This document shows, piece by piece, positions 8,785 to 17,702 of a DNA stretch of 64,000 nucleotides; the stretch's first letter is position 1; every line of letters begins with the position of its first letter. The DNA lies in assembly GCF_031179285.1 (NCBI RefSeq), contig NZ_JAPSHY010000001.1, forward strand, positions 62,001 to 126,000, written 5' to 3'. The position numbers were made by a program, and so were the translations under genes. The DNA is from Microbacterium sp. (GTDB taxonomy: Bacteria > Actinomycetota > Actinomycetes > Actinomycetales > Microbacteriaceae). The notes beneath the pieces were generated by a model that was not told the DNA's origin, searched no databases, and saw nothing but the letters and a program-made list of their open reading frames with translations.

Positions 8785-10140
8785 TCAGTCCGAGCCACGC
8801 CGTTCTCGTTCGAGGACGTTCTTCGCCAGATCATCGAGGTCGATGGTGCGCCCGGTGATCCGTTCCGCGGCGCGATGTCCCGAATACAGCGCCCCACCCA
8901 CCGTCGCCGGCTCCTCGCCCCAGGTCGCCTCGCCGGCGAAATGCAGCACGCCGTCAACCGGGCCGGCGAGCGCATCGTGATCGCGATGGGACGCGCCGAC
9001 GGCGATGTGCGAGTACGAGCCCCTGGAGAACGGGTCGTGACCCCAGCGCGTGACGCGGTGGGCGACCGGATCGCCCACCGCCTCGCCGTACAGCCGCCGG
9101 AGGGCGAGGACCACGTCGGCGACCACCTCGTCATCGGCCATCGTCTGGACGTGCCGTCCGAACGGACCGGCGGCGAAGGTGAGCAGGGTCGGACGTCCGC
9201 TGATCGCCGAGACGTCGTACCAGGAGTGCCAGTGCGCGCCCGGCTCGCCGAGCGCACGCAGCACATAGCTGTCCTCAGCCCAGAATCGGTCGGGGAACTG
9301 CAGGAAGACCTTGTTGAACACGCCCATTCCGAGCCGCCCGATCGGGCCGGCGACGTGATCCGGCAGTGCGGGCTCGAACTCGACCGCCCCGGCCTTGAGT
9401 ACCCCGAGCGGCACCGCGACGACGACGTGGTCCGCTTGGAAGTCTCCCTGCGCGGTGGTGACGGTGGCGCCGGAGCCCGATCGACTCACGCGCGTCACCA
9501 GGTGTGAGAGGCGGATGTCGAGCCCGTGAGCGATCCTTCGAGGCAGTTCGTCGTAGCCGCGCGGGAAGATCACCTCGTCGCCGTCGATCGCGTCCTCGTC
9601 GAGGCCGTGCGCGTCGAGATCGCCGATCCAAGCCCCGCACTGCTCTTCGACACGATGCCGGAAGAACTCCCGCACCTCGTCGATCCTCTGCGGATCCCAG
9701 CCTGTGCGGTCGAGCACCCGTTCGGTCACGTCGAGATAGGTGTCCCCGGGGCCGGAGCGCGCGATCTCGTCGACCAGCGCCCGGTCGGCCGACTCGACGT
9801 CGGCGACCCACCGGGCGGAGGAGTCGGCATCCATCGGCGCACCCGTGTCGTCGAAGAGCTCCATCGGGCGGCCGCCGGGCTGAAAGCTGCCGACGGTGAA
9901 CTCCAGCGTGGGGATGCCGAGCGCGTGTACGAGGTTCCACAGCGGGGAGTCGTCGATGCCGTGGATCCAGGAGGCCCCGAGGTCGACCGCAAACCCCGCG
10001 GAGCGATCGGTGTGCATGCGCCCGCCGATCCTGTCACGCGCCTCGAGCACCACGACACTCTGGCCGGCATCCGCGAGCAGCCGAGCGCAGGTGACCCCGG
10101 CGATGCCCGCCCCGATGACGATCGTGTCGACTCTGGTCAC
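8785..10140 (-). CDS. FAD-dependent amine oxidase
   Basis: Flavoprotein of the monoamine/polyamine oxidase family (451 residues), which oxidises amines to aldehydes or imines with release of H2O2. The FAD dinucleotide fold GAGIAG lies at residues 10-15, followed by LEARDRIGGR and, near the C-terminus, the flavin-binding LHFAGEATW...GALYSGHRAAE. The GTG at 10140 has AGGAGGA upstream, so this is a leadered gene. It occupies the place upstream of nusA where rimP usually stands. The substrate is unknown; a polyamine or aromatic amine is possible. Confidence 0.87.
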   Translation of the reverse strand: MTRVDTIVIGAGIAGVTCARLLADAGQSVVVLEARDRIGGRMHTDRSAGFAVDLGASWIHGIDDSPLWNLVHALGIPTLEFTVGSFQPGGRPMELFDDTGAPMDADSSARWVADVESADRALVDEIARSGPGDTYLDVTERVLDRTGWDPQRIDEVREFFRHRVEEQCGAWIGDLDAHGLDEDAIDGDEVIFPRGYDELPRRIAHGLDIRLSHLVTRVSRSGSGATVTTAQGDFQADHVVVAVPLGVLKAGAVEFEPALPDHVAGPIGRLGMGVFNKVFLQFPDRFWAEDSYVLRALGEPGAHWHSWYDVSAISGRPTLLTFAAGPFGRHVQTMADDEVVADVVLALRRLYGEAVGDPVAHRVTRWGHDPFSRGSYSHIAVGASHRDHDALAGPVDGVLHFAGEATWGEEPATVGGALYSGHRAAERITGRTIDLDDLAKNVLERERRGSD

Positions 10141-10270
10141 TGGATCCTCCTGCTGAGACGCCTGGCCTGGCGCGGTTCCGTCGTCGCCATGCGTGGTGGG
10201 CACAGGGTATCGTGGTACGGATGTCGTGCGCGTGAACAAGCCACGACGAGAGCTGAATAGGGAGGCCGTC

Positions 10271-11257
10271 ATGGACATCGAACTGAGTCTGCTGAGAGGG
10301 ATCGAGAAAGAGAAGGCGATCCCCTTCGACGAGCTCGTCGCGATCATCGAACAGGCCATCCTGACGGCGTACTCCAAGCACGTCTCCGCCGACGGCTCCA
10401 CGCCCGAGGGCGTGCGGGTCGATCTCGACCGCAAGACGGGTCATGTCGCCGTGCTCCAGGTCGTGCGCGACGACGAGGGCGCGATCATCGGCGAGGAGGA
10501 TGCCACCCCGGATGACTTCGGCCGCATCGCCGCCTTCGCCGCGAAGCAGGTCATCAGCCAGCGCTTGCGCGACATCGCCGATGACGCCGTGCTAGGGGAG
10601 TTCAAGGGCAAAGAGGGTGACATCGTCGCCGGCGTCATCCAGCAGGGGCCCAACCCCCGGATGATCCATGTGGACCTCGGGTCCGTCGAGGCGATCCTCC
10701 CGCCGGAGGAGCAGGTGCCCGGTGAGGAGTACACTCACGGCTCGCGTCTGCGGGTGTACGTCACGAGCGTCGCCAAGGGGATGAAGGGACCGCAGATCAC
10801 GGTCTCACGCACCCACCCTGGGCTCGTCCGCAAGCTCTTCGCCCTGGAGGTGCCAGAAATCGCCGCCGGTCTCGTCGAGATCGTGTCGCTCGCGCGTGAG
10901 GCGGGTCACCGCACGAAGATCGCGGTCAAGGCCAACGATCCGTCCATCAACGCCAAGGGTGCGTGCATCGGCGAGCTCGGTCGCCGCGTCCGTGCCGTGA
11001 CCGAGGAGCTGGCGGGGGAGAAGATCGACATCGTCGACCACGACCCCGAGCTCGCGGCCTTCGTCGCCAACGCGCTGTCGCCGGCGAAGGTGACGAGCTC
11101 GTTCATCCTCGATGCCGGCACCAAGGCTGTGCGGGCTCTGGTTCCGGACTACCAGCTCTCCCTCGCGATCGGCAAGGAAGGCCAGAACGCGCGTCTGGCG
11201 GCCAAGCTCACGGGCGCGAAGATCGACATCCAGCCGGACAGCGTGCTGGACGAGTGA
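10271..11257 (+). CDS. nusA: Transcription termination/antitermination factor NusA
   Basis: RNA polymerase-bound factor controlling pausing, termination and antitermination. The 328 residues comprise the N-terminal polymerase-binding domain (MDIELSLLRGIEKEKAIPF), an S1 domain (about 130-195) and two KH domains ending in SLAIGKEGQNARLAAKLTG. The C-terminal acidic repeats of E. coli NusA are absent, as is normal for actinobacteria. The ATG at 10271 is chosen because it starts the conserved domain and has AATAGGGAGG upstream. Confidence 0.97.
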   Translation: MDIELSLLRGIEKEKAIPFDELVAIIEQAILTAYSKHVSADGSTPEGVRVDLDRKTGHVAVLQVVRDDEGAIIGEEDATPDDFGRIAAFAAKQVISQRLRDIADDAVLGEFKGKEGDIVAGVIQQGPNPRMIHVDLGSVEAILPPEEQVPGEEYTHGSRLRVYVTSVAKGMKGPQITVSRTHPGLVRKLFALEVPEIAAGLVEIVSLAREAGHRTKIAVKANDPSINAKGACIGELGRRVRAVTEELAGEKIDIVDHDPELAAFVANALSPAKVTSSFILDAGTKAVRALVPDYQLSLAIGKEGQNARLAAKLTGAKIDIQPDSVLDE

Positions 11258-11316
11258 CGCCGACGCCGGCTCACCGGGTGGGCGGGCGACGATGCGAGAC
11301 GGATCGCAGGTGTAAG

Positions 11317-11592
11317 ATGGAACCCGTACGAACGTGCGTCGGCTGTCGCATGCGTGCTCCCCGCTCCGCTCTGCTCAGGGTGGTGTCCCAGAACGACGTG
11401 CTCATCCTCGATGAGCGTGCCGTCCTGCCGGGGCGAGGCGCGTGGCTGCATCCGACTCAGGAATGCATGGATGCCGCCCTGCGGCGCCGCGCTTTCGGAC
11501 GAGCACTGCGTGTGTCCACACCTCTGGACACGCAGACCATCGAGAAACAAAGGCTGAACAGCTATGGAAACAAAGTGAACGGCTCGAAATGA
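11317..11592 (+). CDS. ylxR: YlxR family RNA-binding protein
   Basis: Small basic protein (91 residues) of the DUF448/YlxR family, encoded between nusA and infB in most Gram-positive bacteria. It begins with the family signature RTCVGCRMRAPRSALLRVV and contains PGRGAWLHP. Work in Bacillus shows that YlxR (RnpM) binds RNase P RNA and affects its activity; the same role here is inferred from family membership. It is probably co-transcribed with nusA and infB. Confidence 0.92.
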   Translation: MEPVRTCVGCRMRAPRSALLRVVSQNDVLILDERAVLPGRGAWLHPTQECMDAALRRRAFGRALRVSTPLDTQTIEKQRLNSYGNKVNGSK

Positions 11593-11609
11593 GACCCGTC
11601 CGCGACTAG

Positions 11610-11646
11610 TGGTCTGCCCTGTCTGGGCAGACCGACCCAGACAGGA
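11610..11646 (+). promoter_or_regulatory. Two mutually exclusive hairpins over the infB ribosome site
   Basis: GGTCTGCCC (11611-11619) pairs perfectly with GGGCAGACC (11625-11633), loop 5 nt. CCTGTCTGGG (11618-11627) pairs perfectly with CCCAGACAGG (11636-11645), loop 8 nt. The two stems share bases 11618-11619 and 11625-11627, so only one can form at a time. The second includes AGG of the AGGAG ribosome site (11643-11647) of infB; the first leaves it open. This looks like a bistable translational switch, but it is not experimentally shown. Confidence 0.6.
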
Positions 11647-11651
11647 GAATT

Positions 11652-14393
11652 GTGGCTGGAAAACCACGCGTACATGAGATCGCCGCCGAACTCGGCGTCG
11701 ACAGCAAGGTCGCTCTTGCAAAGCTCAAAGAACTCGGCGAGTTCGTGAAGAGCCCGTCATCGACCATCGAACCGCCCGTCGCACGCAAGCTCCGCGCGGC
11801 GATCGAGGCCGACGGTGCTGCGAAGCCCGCCGCGAAGCCTGCTGCCGCGAAGCCCGCGGCCAAGCAGAACGCCGCGGCATCGCCGGCACCGACCCCGGGC
11901 CCGAAGCCGGGCCCCAAGCCTGCTCCGGAGGCTCCTGCCCCCGAAGCACCCGCACCGGTCGCAGAGACCCCCGCACCGGCCCCCGCGCCGGCGCAGGAGG
12001 CGCCTGCGGCAGCCAAGCCCGACGGCGGCGCTCCCCGACCGGGCGCTCCGCGCCCCGGCAACAACCCGTTCTCCTCCGCGCAGGGGATGGGTCAGCGTCC
12101 GGCAGGCCCCCGTCCGGGTAACAACCCCTTCGCTTCCGCACAGGGCATGGGCCAGCGCCCGAGCCCGACGCCGGGCAACATCCCGCGTCCGCAGGCACCG
12201 CGACCGGGCGCTCCGCGTCCGGGCGCCCCGCGTCCCGGCGGCCCCGGTCGTCCCGGTGGCGCAGGCCGGCCCGGTGGTGGCGGTCGTCCCGGCGGCGCAC
12301 CGTTCCAGCAGCGTCCCGGCGGCCCCGGTCGTCCCGGTGGCGCCGGTGGACCCGGTGGTGCCGGCGGCCCCGGTGCACGCCCCGGCGGCGGGTTCGCAGG
12401 TCGTCCCGGTGGGGGCGGCGGTCGTGGCCGCGGTCCCGGCGGTGGCACCGCCGGCGCGTTCGGTAAGGGCGGCGGAAAGAGCAAGCAGCGCAAGTCGCGG
12501 CGGGCGAAGCGGCAAGAGTTCGAAATGCGGTCGGCTCCGGTCGTCGGTGGCGTCAATGTCACTCGCGGCAACGGTGAGACGATCCGCATGCGCCGCGGCG
12601 CATCGATCGCGGACTTCGCCGACAAGATCGAGACGCTGACGGGCTACACGGTTCAGCCGGGCACGCTCGTCACCATCCTGTTCAACCTCGGCGAGATGGC
12701 CACAGCCACCGAGTCGCTGGATGAGGCCACGTTCGAGGTGCTGGGCGAGGAGCTCGGCTACAAGATCCAGATGGTCTCCCCGGAGGACGAGGACAAGGAG
12801 CTCCTCGAGGGCTTCGGTCTCAACCTCGACCAGGAGCTCGAGGAGGAGAGCGAGGACGACCTCGAGATCCGACCCCCCGTCGTCACGGTCATGGGTCACG
12901 TCGACCACGGTAAGACCCGTCTGCTCGACGCGATCCGCCAGACGAACGTCATCGAGGGTGAAGCCGGTGGCATCACCCAGCACATCGGTGCGTACCAGGT
13001 CTGGACGGAGCACGAGGGCATCGAGCGTGCGATCACGTTCATCGACACCCCCGGTCACGAGGCGTTCACCGCCATGCGTGCCCGTGGTGCACAGGTGACC
13101 GACCTCGCGATCCTGGTGGTCGCCGCCGACGACGGCATCATGCCCCAGACGGTCGAGGCCCTCAACCACGCACAGGCCGCCAACGTGCCGATCGTGGTCG
13201 CGGTGAACAAGGTCGACAAGCCGGATGCGAATCCGTCGAAGGTGCGCCAGCAGCTCACCGAGTACGGCCTGGTGGCCGAGGAGTTCGGCGGTGACGTCAT
13301 GTTCGTCGACGTCTCCGCGCGTGCCGGAACCGGCATCCAGGAGCTCCTCGATGCGGTGCTGCTCACGGCTGACGCGGGTCTGGACCTCACTGCCAACCCG
13401 AACAAGGCTGCGCGCGGTGTCGCCATCGAGGCCAAGCTCGACAAGGGCCGCGGTTCGGTCGCCACGGTGCTCATCCAGTCCGGAACGCTCCGGATCGGTG
13501 ACGCGATCGTGGCGGGCACGGCCTACGGCCGTGTGCGTGCGATGGCCGACGAGAACGGCGAGGCGGTCCTCGAGGCCTACCCGTCGCGTCCGGTGCAGGT
13601 GCAGGGTCTGAACTCCGTGCCGCGGGCCGGCGACGTCTTCATCGTCACCGAGGAAGACCGCATGGCGCGTCAGATCGCCGAGAAGCGCGAAGCCGTCGAG
13701 CGCAACGCCCAGCTGGCCAAGGCCCGCAAGCGCATCTCGCTCGAGGACTTCACCCGTGCTCTCGAAGAGGGCAAGGTCGAATCGCTCAACCTCATCATCA
13801 AGGGTGACGTGTCCGGTGCCGTCGAGGCGCTGGAGGAGTCGCTGCTCAAGATCGAGGTCGATGATTCGGTGCAGCTGCGGATCATCCACCGCGGAGTCGG
13901 TGCGATCACCGAGTCCGACGTGAACCTGGCGACGATCGACAACGCGATCATCGTGGGCTTCAACGTCCGCCCCGACACCAAGGCGCGCGAGCGCGCCTCT
14001 CGTGAGGGCGTGGACATCCGGTTCTACTCGGTCATCTACAACGCGATCGACGAGATCGAGAGCTCGCTCAAGGGCATGCTCAAGCCGGAGTACGAAGAGG
14101 TCCAGTCGGGTGTCGCCGAGATCCGCGAGGTGTTCCGCTCCTCGAAGTTCGGCAACATCGCCGGTGTCATCGTGCGGTCGGGAACGATCACGCGAAACGC
14201 GAAGGCACGTGTCATCCGTGACGGCGTCGTCATCGCCGATGGGCTGGCCATCGAGTCGCTGCGTCGGTTCAAGGATGACGTCACCGAAGTCCGCACGGAC
14301 TACGAGGCCGGTATCGGTCTCGGCAAGTTCAACGACATCCAGGTCGGCGACGAGATCGAGACGACCGAGCTCGTCGAGAAGCCCCGGGGCTGA
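11652..14393 (+). CDS. infB: Translation initiation factor IF-2
   Basis: GTPase that brings initiator fMet-tRNA to the 30S subunit and promotes subunit joining. Order of regions in 913 residues: an N-terminal IF2N helix domain (1-55), an Ala/Pro-rich then Gly/Arg/Pro-rich low-complexity stretch (about 56-280) with many RPGAPRPG and [10 protein letters not shown] units, a second IF2N domain, the G domain with G415-HVDHGKT and DTPGHEAF and NKVDK motifs, and the C-terminal beta-barrel and fMet-tRNA-binding domains. The GTG start has AGGAG upstream, part of which can be masked by the hairpin pair described at 11610-11646. Confidence 0.98.
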   Translation: MAGKPRVHEIAAELGVDSKVALAKLKELGEFVKSPSSTIEPPVARKLRAAIEADGAAKPAAKPAAAKPAAKQNAAASPAPTPGPKPGPKPAPEAPAPEAPAPVAETPAPAPAPAQEAPAAAKPDGGAPRPGAPRPGNNPFSSAQGMGQRPAGPRPGNNPFASAQGMGQRPSPTPGNIPRPQAPRPGAPRPGAPRPGGPGRPGGAGRPGGGGRPGGAPFQQRPGGPGRPGGAGGPGGAGGPGARPGGGFAGRPGGGGGRGRGPGGGTAGAFGKGGGKSKQRKSRRAKRQEFEMRSAPVVGGVNVTRGNGETIRMRRGASIADFADKIETLTGYTVQPGTLVTILFNLGEMATATESLDEATFEVLGEELGYKIQMVSPEDEDKELLEGFGLNLDQELEEESEDDLEIRPPVVTVMGHVDHGKTRLLDAIRQTNVIEGEAGGITQHIGAYQVWTEHEGIERAITFIDTPGHEAFTAMRARGAQVTDLAILVVAADDGIMPQTVEALNHAQAANVPIVVAVNKVDKPDANPSKVRQQLTEYGLVAEEFGGDVMFVDVSARAGTGIQELLDAVLLTADAGLDLTANPNKAARGVAIEAKLDKGRGSVATVLIQSGTLRIGDAIVAGTAYGRVRAMADENGEAVLEAYPSRPVQVQGLNSVPRAGDVFIVTEEDRMARQIAEKREAVERNAQLAKARKRISLEDFTRALEEGKVESLNLIIKGDVSGAVEALEESLLKIEVDDSVQLRIIHRGVGAITESDVNLATIDNAIIVGFNVRPDTKARERASREGVDIRFYSVIYNAIDEIESSLKGMLKPEYEEVQSGVAEIREVFRSSKFGNIAGVIVRSGTITRNAKARVIRDGVVIADGLAIESLRRFKDDVTEVRTDYEAGIGLGKFNDIQVGDEIETTELVEKPRG

Positions 14394-14405
14394 TCAGTTC
14401 GACAT

Positions 14406-14442
14406 CTTCGGGCGAGGGTGCGCTGAGCATCCTCGCCCGAAG
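14406..14442 (+). terminator. Hairpin between infB and rbfA
   Basis: CTTCGGGCGAGG and CCTCGCCCGAAG form a perfect 12-bp stem with a 13-nt loop starting 13 nt after the infB stop codon. There is no T-run, so it may be a partial terminator or a 3'-end stabilising structure inside the operon. Confidence 0.6.
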
Positions 14443-14465
14443 GCTTCGTGAAGAAGGAGAGAACA

Positions 14466-14900
14466 ATGGCTGGAGAACGACAGGCCCGCCTCGCGGACCG
14501 TATCCGTGTGATCCTCGCCGAGAGGCTGGAGAAGGGGTTGCGCGATCCGCGCCTCGGCTTCGTCACGATCACCGACGTCCGCGTCAGCGGCGATCTGCAG
14601 CACGCATCCGTGTTCTACACGGTGCTCGGCTCCGAAGAGGAGCGCGTCTCCAGCGGCGCGGCTCTCGCCTCGGCCACGGGGATGCTTCGAAGCGAAGTCG
14701 GTCGTCAGCTCAGCACTCGCCTGGTGCCGACGCTCGAGTTCATCCCGGATGCGCTTCCTGAGAACGCGGACCACATCTCGGCGTTGCTGCGTGAGGCGCA
14801 GGAGCGCGATGCGGCCGTCGCCGGCATGGCGGCATCGGCGGTGCACGCCGGCGAGGCCGACCCGTACGTCAAGCCCCGAGAGGCGGAGGACGCGGAATAG
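14466..14900 (+). CDS. rbfA: 30S ribosome-binding factor A
   Basis: Late 30S assembly factor that binds the 16S rRNA 5' helix region; one KH-type domain. The 144 residues show the family pattern: RLADRIRVILAERLEKGLRDPRLGFVTITDVRVSGDLQHASVFYTV, followed by the LRSEVGRQLSTRLVPTLEFIPD block. The ATG at 14466 is preferred to a GTG 18 nt earlier because GAAGGAG lies between them. It is the last gene of the nusA-infB block. Confidence 0.95.
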   Translation: MAGERQARLADRIRVILAERLEKGLRDPRLGFVTITDVRVSGDLQHASVFYTVLGSEEERVSSGAALASATGMLRSEVGRQLSTRLVPTLEFIPDALPENADHISALLREAQERDAAVAGMAASAVHAGEADPYVKPREAEDAE

Positions 14901-14938
14901 TCCGCGTCGTGCCCCTTTCGTGAGTCGCCGCTTCCGCC

Positions 14939-15835
14939 TCAGCGGGGCAGCGACAGGCCGTGTTCGGACGCCTCGGCGAGCCCGTCGGCGACGAGTGAGT
15001 CGATGGCGCGGTCTCGCTGCAGCTGATCGGGCCAGTCGGCGATGACGTCCGCCATCGCCACCGGCTCACCAGCGGCATCGCGGAGCGTCCGCAGCACGGC
15101 ACCACGGGCCTGCCTGTCGGACCCCTCGTACGCTGCCTGACGCCGGCGGACATCGCCCGTGTCGGGCATACCGGCCGCCAGCCACGCGCAATCGGACCGG
15201 AGAGGGCACCGCGCGCATCGCGGCGCACGTGCGGTGCAGACCGTGGCGCCGAGCTCCATCATCGCGGCGTTGAACACCGCCGACTCGGCGGCCGACGACG
15301 GCAGCAGCGACTCCATCAGCTTGAGATCGCGCCGCGACGTGGCACGCGGCTGTGCTCTGCCCTCGATCGCTCTCGCGAGCACGCGCCGGGTGTTGGTGTC
15401 GACGACGGGGTGCCGGTCGCCGTGCGCGAACGCGGCGACGGCTCGCGCGGTGTAGTCGCCGATCCCCGGCAGTGACAGCAGTGAATCGACGTCGCGCGGC
15501 ACGTGCCCGTCATGTACCCGGGTGATCTCCACAGCCGCGCGATGCAGCCACAGCGCTCTTCGCGGATAGCCCAGGTTCGCCCATTGGCGCACCACGTCGG
15601 CGGGGCTCGCGTCCGCCATGGTGGGCGGGTCGGGCCAGCGCGCGAGCCAGGCCTCCAGATACGGGATGACGCGGTTCACCGGAGTCTGCTGCAGCATGAA
15701 CTCGCTCACCAGCACACCCCATGCCCCGTAGGTCTCGTGGAACGCCGGGCGACGCCATGGCAGATCGCGCGCGTTGTGCCGGTACCACCTCGCCAGCTGC
15801 ACGCTCAAGCGAGCGGACGGGGTCGGTTGCGGCAT
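14939..15835 (-). CDS. mutY: A/G-specific adenine DNA glycosylase
   Basis: Base-excision repair enzyme that removes adenine mispaired with 8-oxoguanine. The 298 residues contain catalytic E45 (in SEFMLQQT), the helix-hairpin-helix LPGIGDYTA (122-130), catalytic D146 (VVDTNTRRVL) and the iron-sulfur cysteines C200, C207, C210 and C216 (C-x6-C-x2-C-x5-C). The C-terminal MutT-like 8-oxoG recognition domain is short and poorly conserved, as in several actinobacterial MutY proteins. The start at 15835 fits the TAGGCT hexamer 6 nt upstream. Confidence 0.94.
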   Translation of the reverse strand: MPQPTPSARLSVQLARWYRHNARDLPWRRPAFHETYGAWGVLVSEFMLQQTPVNRVIPYLEAWLARWPDPPTMADASPADVVRQWANLGYPRRALWLHRAAVEITRVHDGHVPRDVDSLLSLPGIGDYTARAVAAFAHGDRHPVVDTNTRRVLARAIEGRAQPRATSRRDLKLMESLLPSSAAESAVFNAAMMELGATVCTARAPRCARCPLRSDCAWLAAGMPDTGDVRRRQAAYEGSDRQARGAVLRTLRDAAGEPVAMADVIADWPDQLQRDRAIDSLVADGLAEASEHGLSLPR

Positions 15836-15841
15836 CCCGTC

Positions 15842-15847
15842 AGCCTA
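15842..15847 (-). promoter_or_regulatory. -10 hexamer TAGGCT for mutY (leaderless)
   Basis: It ends 6 nt before the mutY ATG; the divergent truB hexamer lies about 55 bp away. Confidence 0.62.
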
Positions 15848-15901
15848 GGCGAGGACCCGCGGGTGCGCGCGGGACGAACCGGGCCCGGCCGCCGGCCTCG
15901 G

Positions 15902-15907
15902 TAGGCT
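15902..15907 (+). promoter_or_regulatory. -10 hexamer TAGGCT for truB (leaderless)
   Basis: A spacer of six G residues separates it from the truB ATG. Confidence 0.62.
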
Positions 15908-15913
15908 GGGGGG

Positions 15914-16807
15914 ATGGTATCGCCCGGCATCCTTCTCGTCGACAAGCCCGCCGGGCTCACCAGCCACGACGTCGTGGCCCGCACCCGGAAGGCGTTCGGC
16001 ACGCGCAAGGTCGGCCATGCCGGGACGCTCGATCCGATGGCGACCGGGTTGCTGGTGATCGGGATCGAAGGCGCGACGCGTCTGCTCACCTATATCGTCG
16101 GCGCGGACAAGACCTACGAAGCCACCATCCGGCTCGGCCAGGCGACGGGCACGGACGATGCCGACGGCGAGATCATCTCGCAGGCGGCCGAAGCGGCGTG
16201 GGAGCCGGTGACGCCGGACCGGATCGCCGCGGCCATCGAGACCCTCAGGGGTGAGATCTCGCAGGTGCCGAGTTCTGTCTCCGCCATCAAGGTCGACGGT
16301 CGACGCGCATACGACCGGGTGCGCGCGGGGGAGGACGTCGTCCTCACCGCCCGCGACGTCGTGGTCTCCCGCTTCGACGTGCTCGACGAGCGACCCGGTG
16401 ACGGCGTGCTGGATCTCGACGTGATCGTCGACTGCTCGTCGGGAACCTACATCCGCTCGCTGGCTCGAGACCTCGGCGACCAGCTCGGGGTCGGAGGGCA
16501 TCTCACCGCGCTCCGCCGCACCAGGGTCGGTCCGTTCCGCCTCGATGAGGCTGTCGGCATCGACGCCCTCGCCGATGCACGGACGATGACAGCCGCAGCC
16601 GCAGCGACGCGCATCCTCCAGCCGCTCGATGTGACCTCCGATGATGCCAGAGACCTCCGGCATGGCAAGCGGCTCGCCGGCCAGGCACAGCGTCTGCTCG
16701 GCCCGCTCGCGGCAGCGGTGGATCCCGACGGCGTGCTCGTCGGTGTCGTCGAGAAGCGCGGAGCCGACCTCAAGAGTGTCATGAACATGCCGGAGGTGAC
16801 CTCGTGA
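15914..16807 (+). CDS. truB: tRNA pseudouridine(55) synthase
   Basis: Forms pseudouridine 55 in the T-loop of tRNAs. The 297 residues carry the catalytic Asp in GHAGTLD40-PMATG, the KTYEATIRLG strand and the GTYIRSLARDLG motif. A C-terminal RNA-binding tail is present. The stop codon overlaps the GTG of the next gene by 4 nt, indicating translational coupling with the membrane-protein genes and ribF downstream. Confidence 0.96.
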   Translation: MVSPGILLVDKPAGLTSHDVVARTRKAFGTRKVGHAGTLDPMATGLLVIGIEGATRLLTYIVGADKTYEATIRLGQATGTDDADGEIISQAAEAAWEPVTPDRIAAAIETLRGEISQVPSSVSAIKVDGRRAYDRVRAGEDVVLTARDVVVSRFDVLDERPGDGVLDLDVIVDCSSGTYIRSLARDLGDQLGVGGHLTALRRTRVGPFRLDEAVGIDALADARTMTAAAAATRILQPLDVTSDDARDLRHGKRLAGQAQRLLGPLAAAVDPDGVLVGVVEKRGADLKSVMNMPEVTS

Positions 16808-17172
16808 TCCTCTGGTTCACCGTGGTCCAGATCGTCGTGGCCGTCACGGCGGGCCTGCTGTGCGTCGCGCTGGGCCTGATGGGGCGCAGGCCGAGCGACT
16901 TCTCGGTGGGAGCCCTCGCGGTGGTCGAGGCGCTGCTGGTCACGCAGGTCGTCGTCGCGATCATCGGCCCGCTGGCGGGGAACCCGCCGACCGGGGATCT
17001 GCTCGAGTTCTGGGTCTACCTCGTCTCTGCCGTTCTCCTTCCCGCGGGGGCGGTGCTCTGGGCGCTGATGGAACGCAGCCGGTGGAGCACGGTGATCCTG
17101 GGGGTCGCCGCCCTTGCGATCGCGATCATGCTCTGGCGCATGCATGCGATCTGGACCATCCAGATCGCCTGA
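16804..17172 (+). CDS. Small membrane protein between truB and ribF
   Basis: A 122-residue hydrophobic protein with four predicted membrane helices (about 3-25, 37-57, 68-88, 96-113). No enzymatic motif is visible. The GTG start overlaps the truB stop (GTGA), so it is translated with truB. The function is not recognised; small membrane proteins of this kind sit in this interval in related actinobacteria, which is general knowledge and not proof of function. Confidence 0.8.
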   Translation: MILWFTVVQIVVAVTAGLLCVALGLMGRRPSDFSVGALAVVEALLVTQVVVAIIGPLAGNPPTGDLLEFWVYLVSAVLLPAGAVLWALMERSRWSTVILGVAALAIAIMLWRMHAIWTIQIA

Positions 17173-17177
17173 CCCGG

Positions 17178-17248
17178 CCGGGCACCGCGCAGCCCCTCGC
17201 GCCCGCGCGCATCCCGGGCACCGCGCAGCCTTCGCGCCCGCGCGCATC
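17178..17248 (+). repeat. Tandem duplication of about 36 bp
   Basis: Copy 1 (17178-17213) and copy 2 (17214-17248) both run from CCGGGCACCGCGCAGCC to CGCGCCCGCGCGCATC, differing only in the middle (CCC versus TT, one base shorter). It fills the gap between the two small membrane-protein genes and ends beside a TAGGAT hexamer. Confidence 0.85.
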
Positions 17249-17264
17249 TAGGATGGGAGGCGCT

Positions 17265-17702
17265 ATGAGCACCACCGCCCCCGCGCCTCGGATGACCGGC
17301 ATCGGCCGTGTCCTCGTGATCGTCTACGCCGTGATGGCACTCGCTGCGACCGGCCGGAGCGTCGTGCAGATCATCCGCCGGTTCGAAGAGGCGCCGCTCG
17401 CCTACTCGCTGTCCGCACTGGCCGCGGTGGTGTACGTGCTGGCAACCCTCGCCCTCGTCCTGGCCGGACGGAGCGGCTGGTACACCGTCGCCTGGGTGGC
17501 GATCGTGTTCGAACTGACCGGTGTGCTCGTGGTCGGAGCGCTCAGCCTGCTGCTGCCTGCGCTGTTCCAGCACGAGACCGTCTGGTCGCTCTTCGGCATC
17601 GGCTATCTCTTCGTGCCGCTCGTGCTTCCGCTGTTCGGAATCTGGTGGCTGCGCACACACCGGCCGGCCGCCGCCCCGCAGCAGGCTGGAGTGACGGCGT
17701 GA
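17265..17702 (+). CDS. Small membrane protein upstream of ribF
   Basis: A 145-residue protein with four predicted membrane helices (about 13-33, 47-68, 75-97, 108-128) and a Pro/Ala-rich C-terminal tail. The ATG at 17265 is preceded by GGGAGG. Its stop overlaps the ribF GTG by 4 nt, so it is coupled to ribF. No known domain is recognised; a role in flavin uptake would be a guess from position alone. Confidence 0.8.
   Translation: MSTTAPAPRMTGIGRVLVIVYAVMALAATGRSVVQIIRRFEEAPLAYSLSALAAVVYVLATLALVLAGRSGWYTVAWVAIVFELTGVLVVGALSLLLPALFQHETVWSLFGIGYLFVPLVLPLFGIWWLRTHRPAAAPQQAGVTA

Noticed and set aside
12051..12440. Repeats inside infB as a CRISPR or minisatellite array
   Set aside because: The repetition follows the codon frame and encodes Pro/Gly/Arg units of IF-2; spacing and sequence are irregular at DNA level.
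11757..13889. A 710-codon open frame on the minus strand opposite infB
   Set aside because: It mirrors the G/C-rich third-position bias of infB, has no conserved motif, and its translation is Gly/Arg/Thr/Asp-rich noise; infB on the plus strand is certain.
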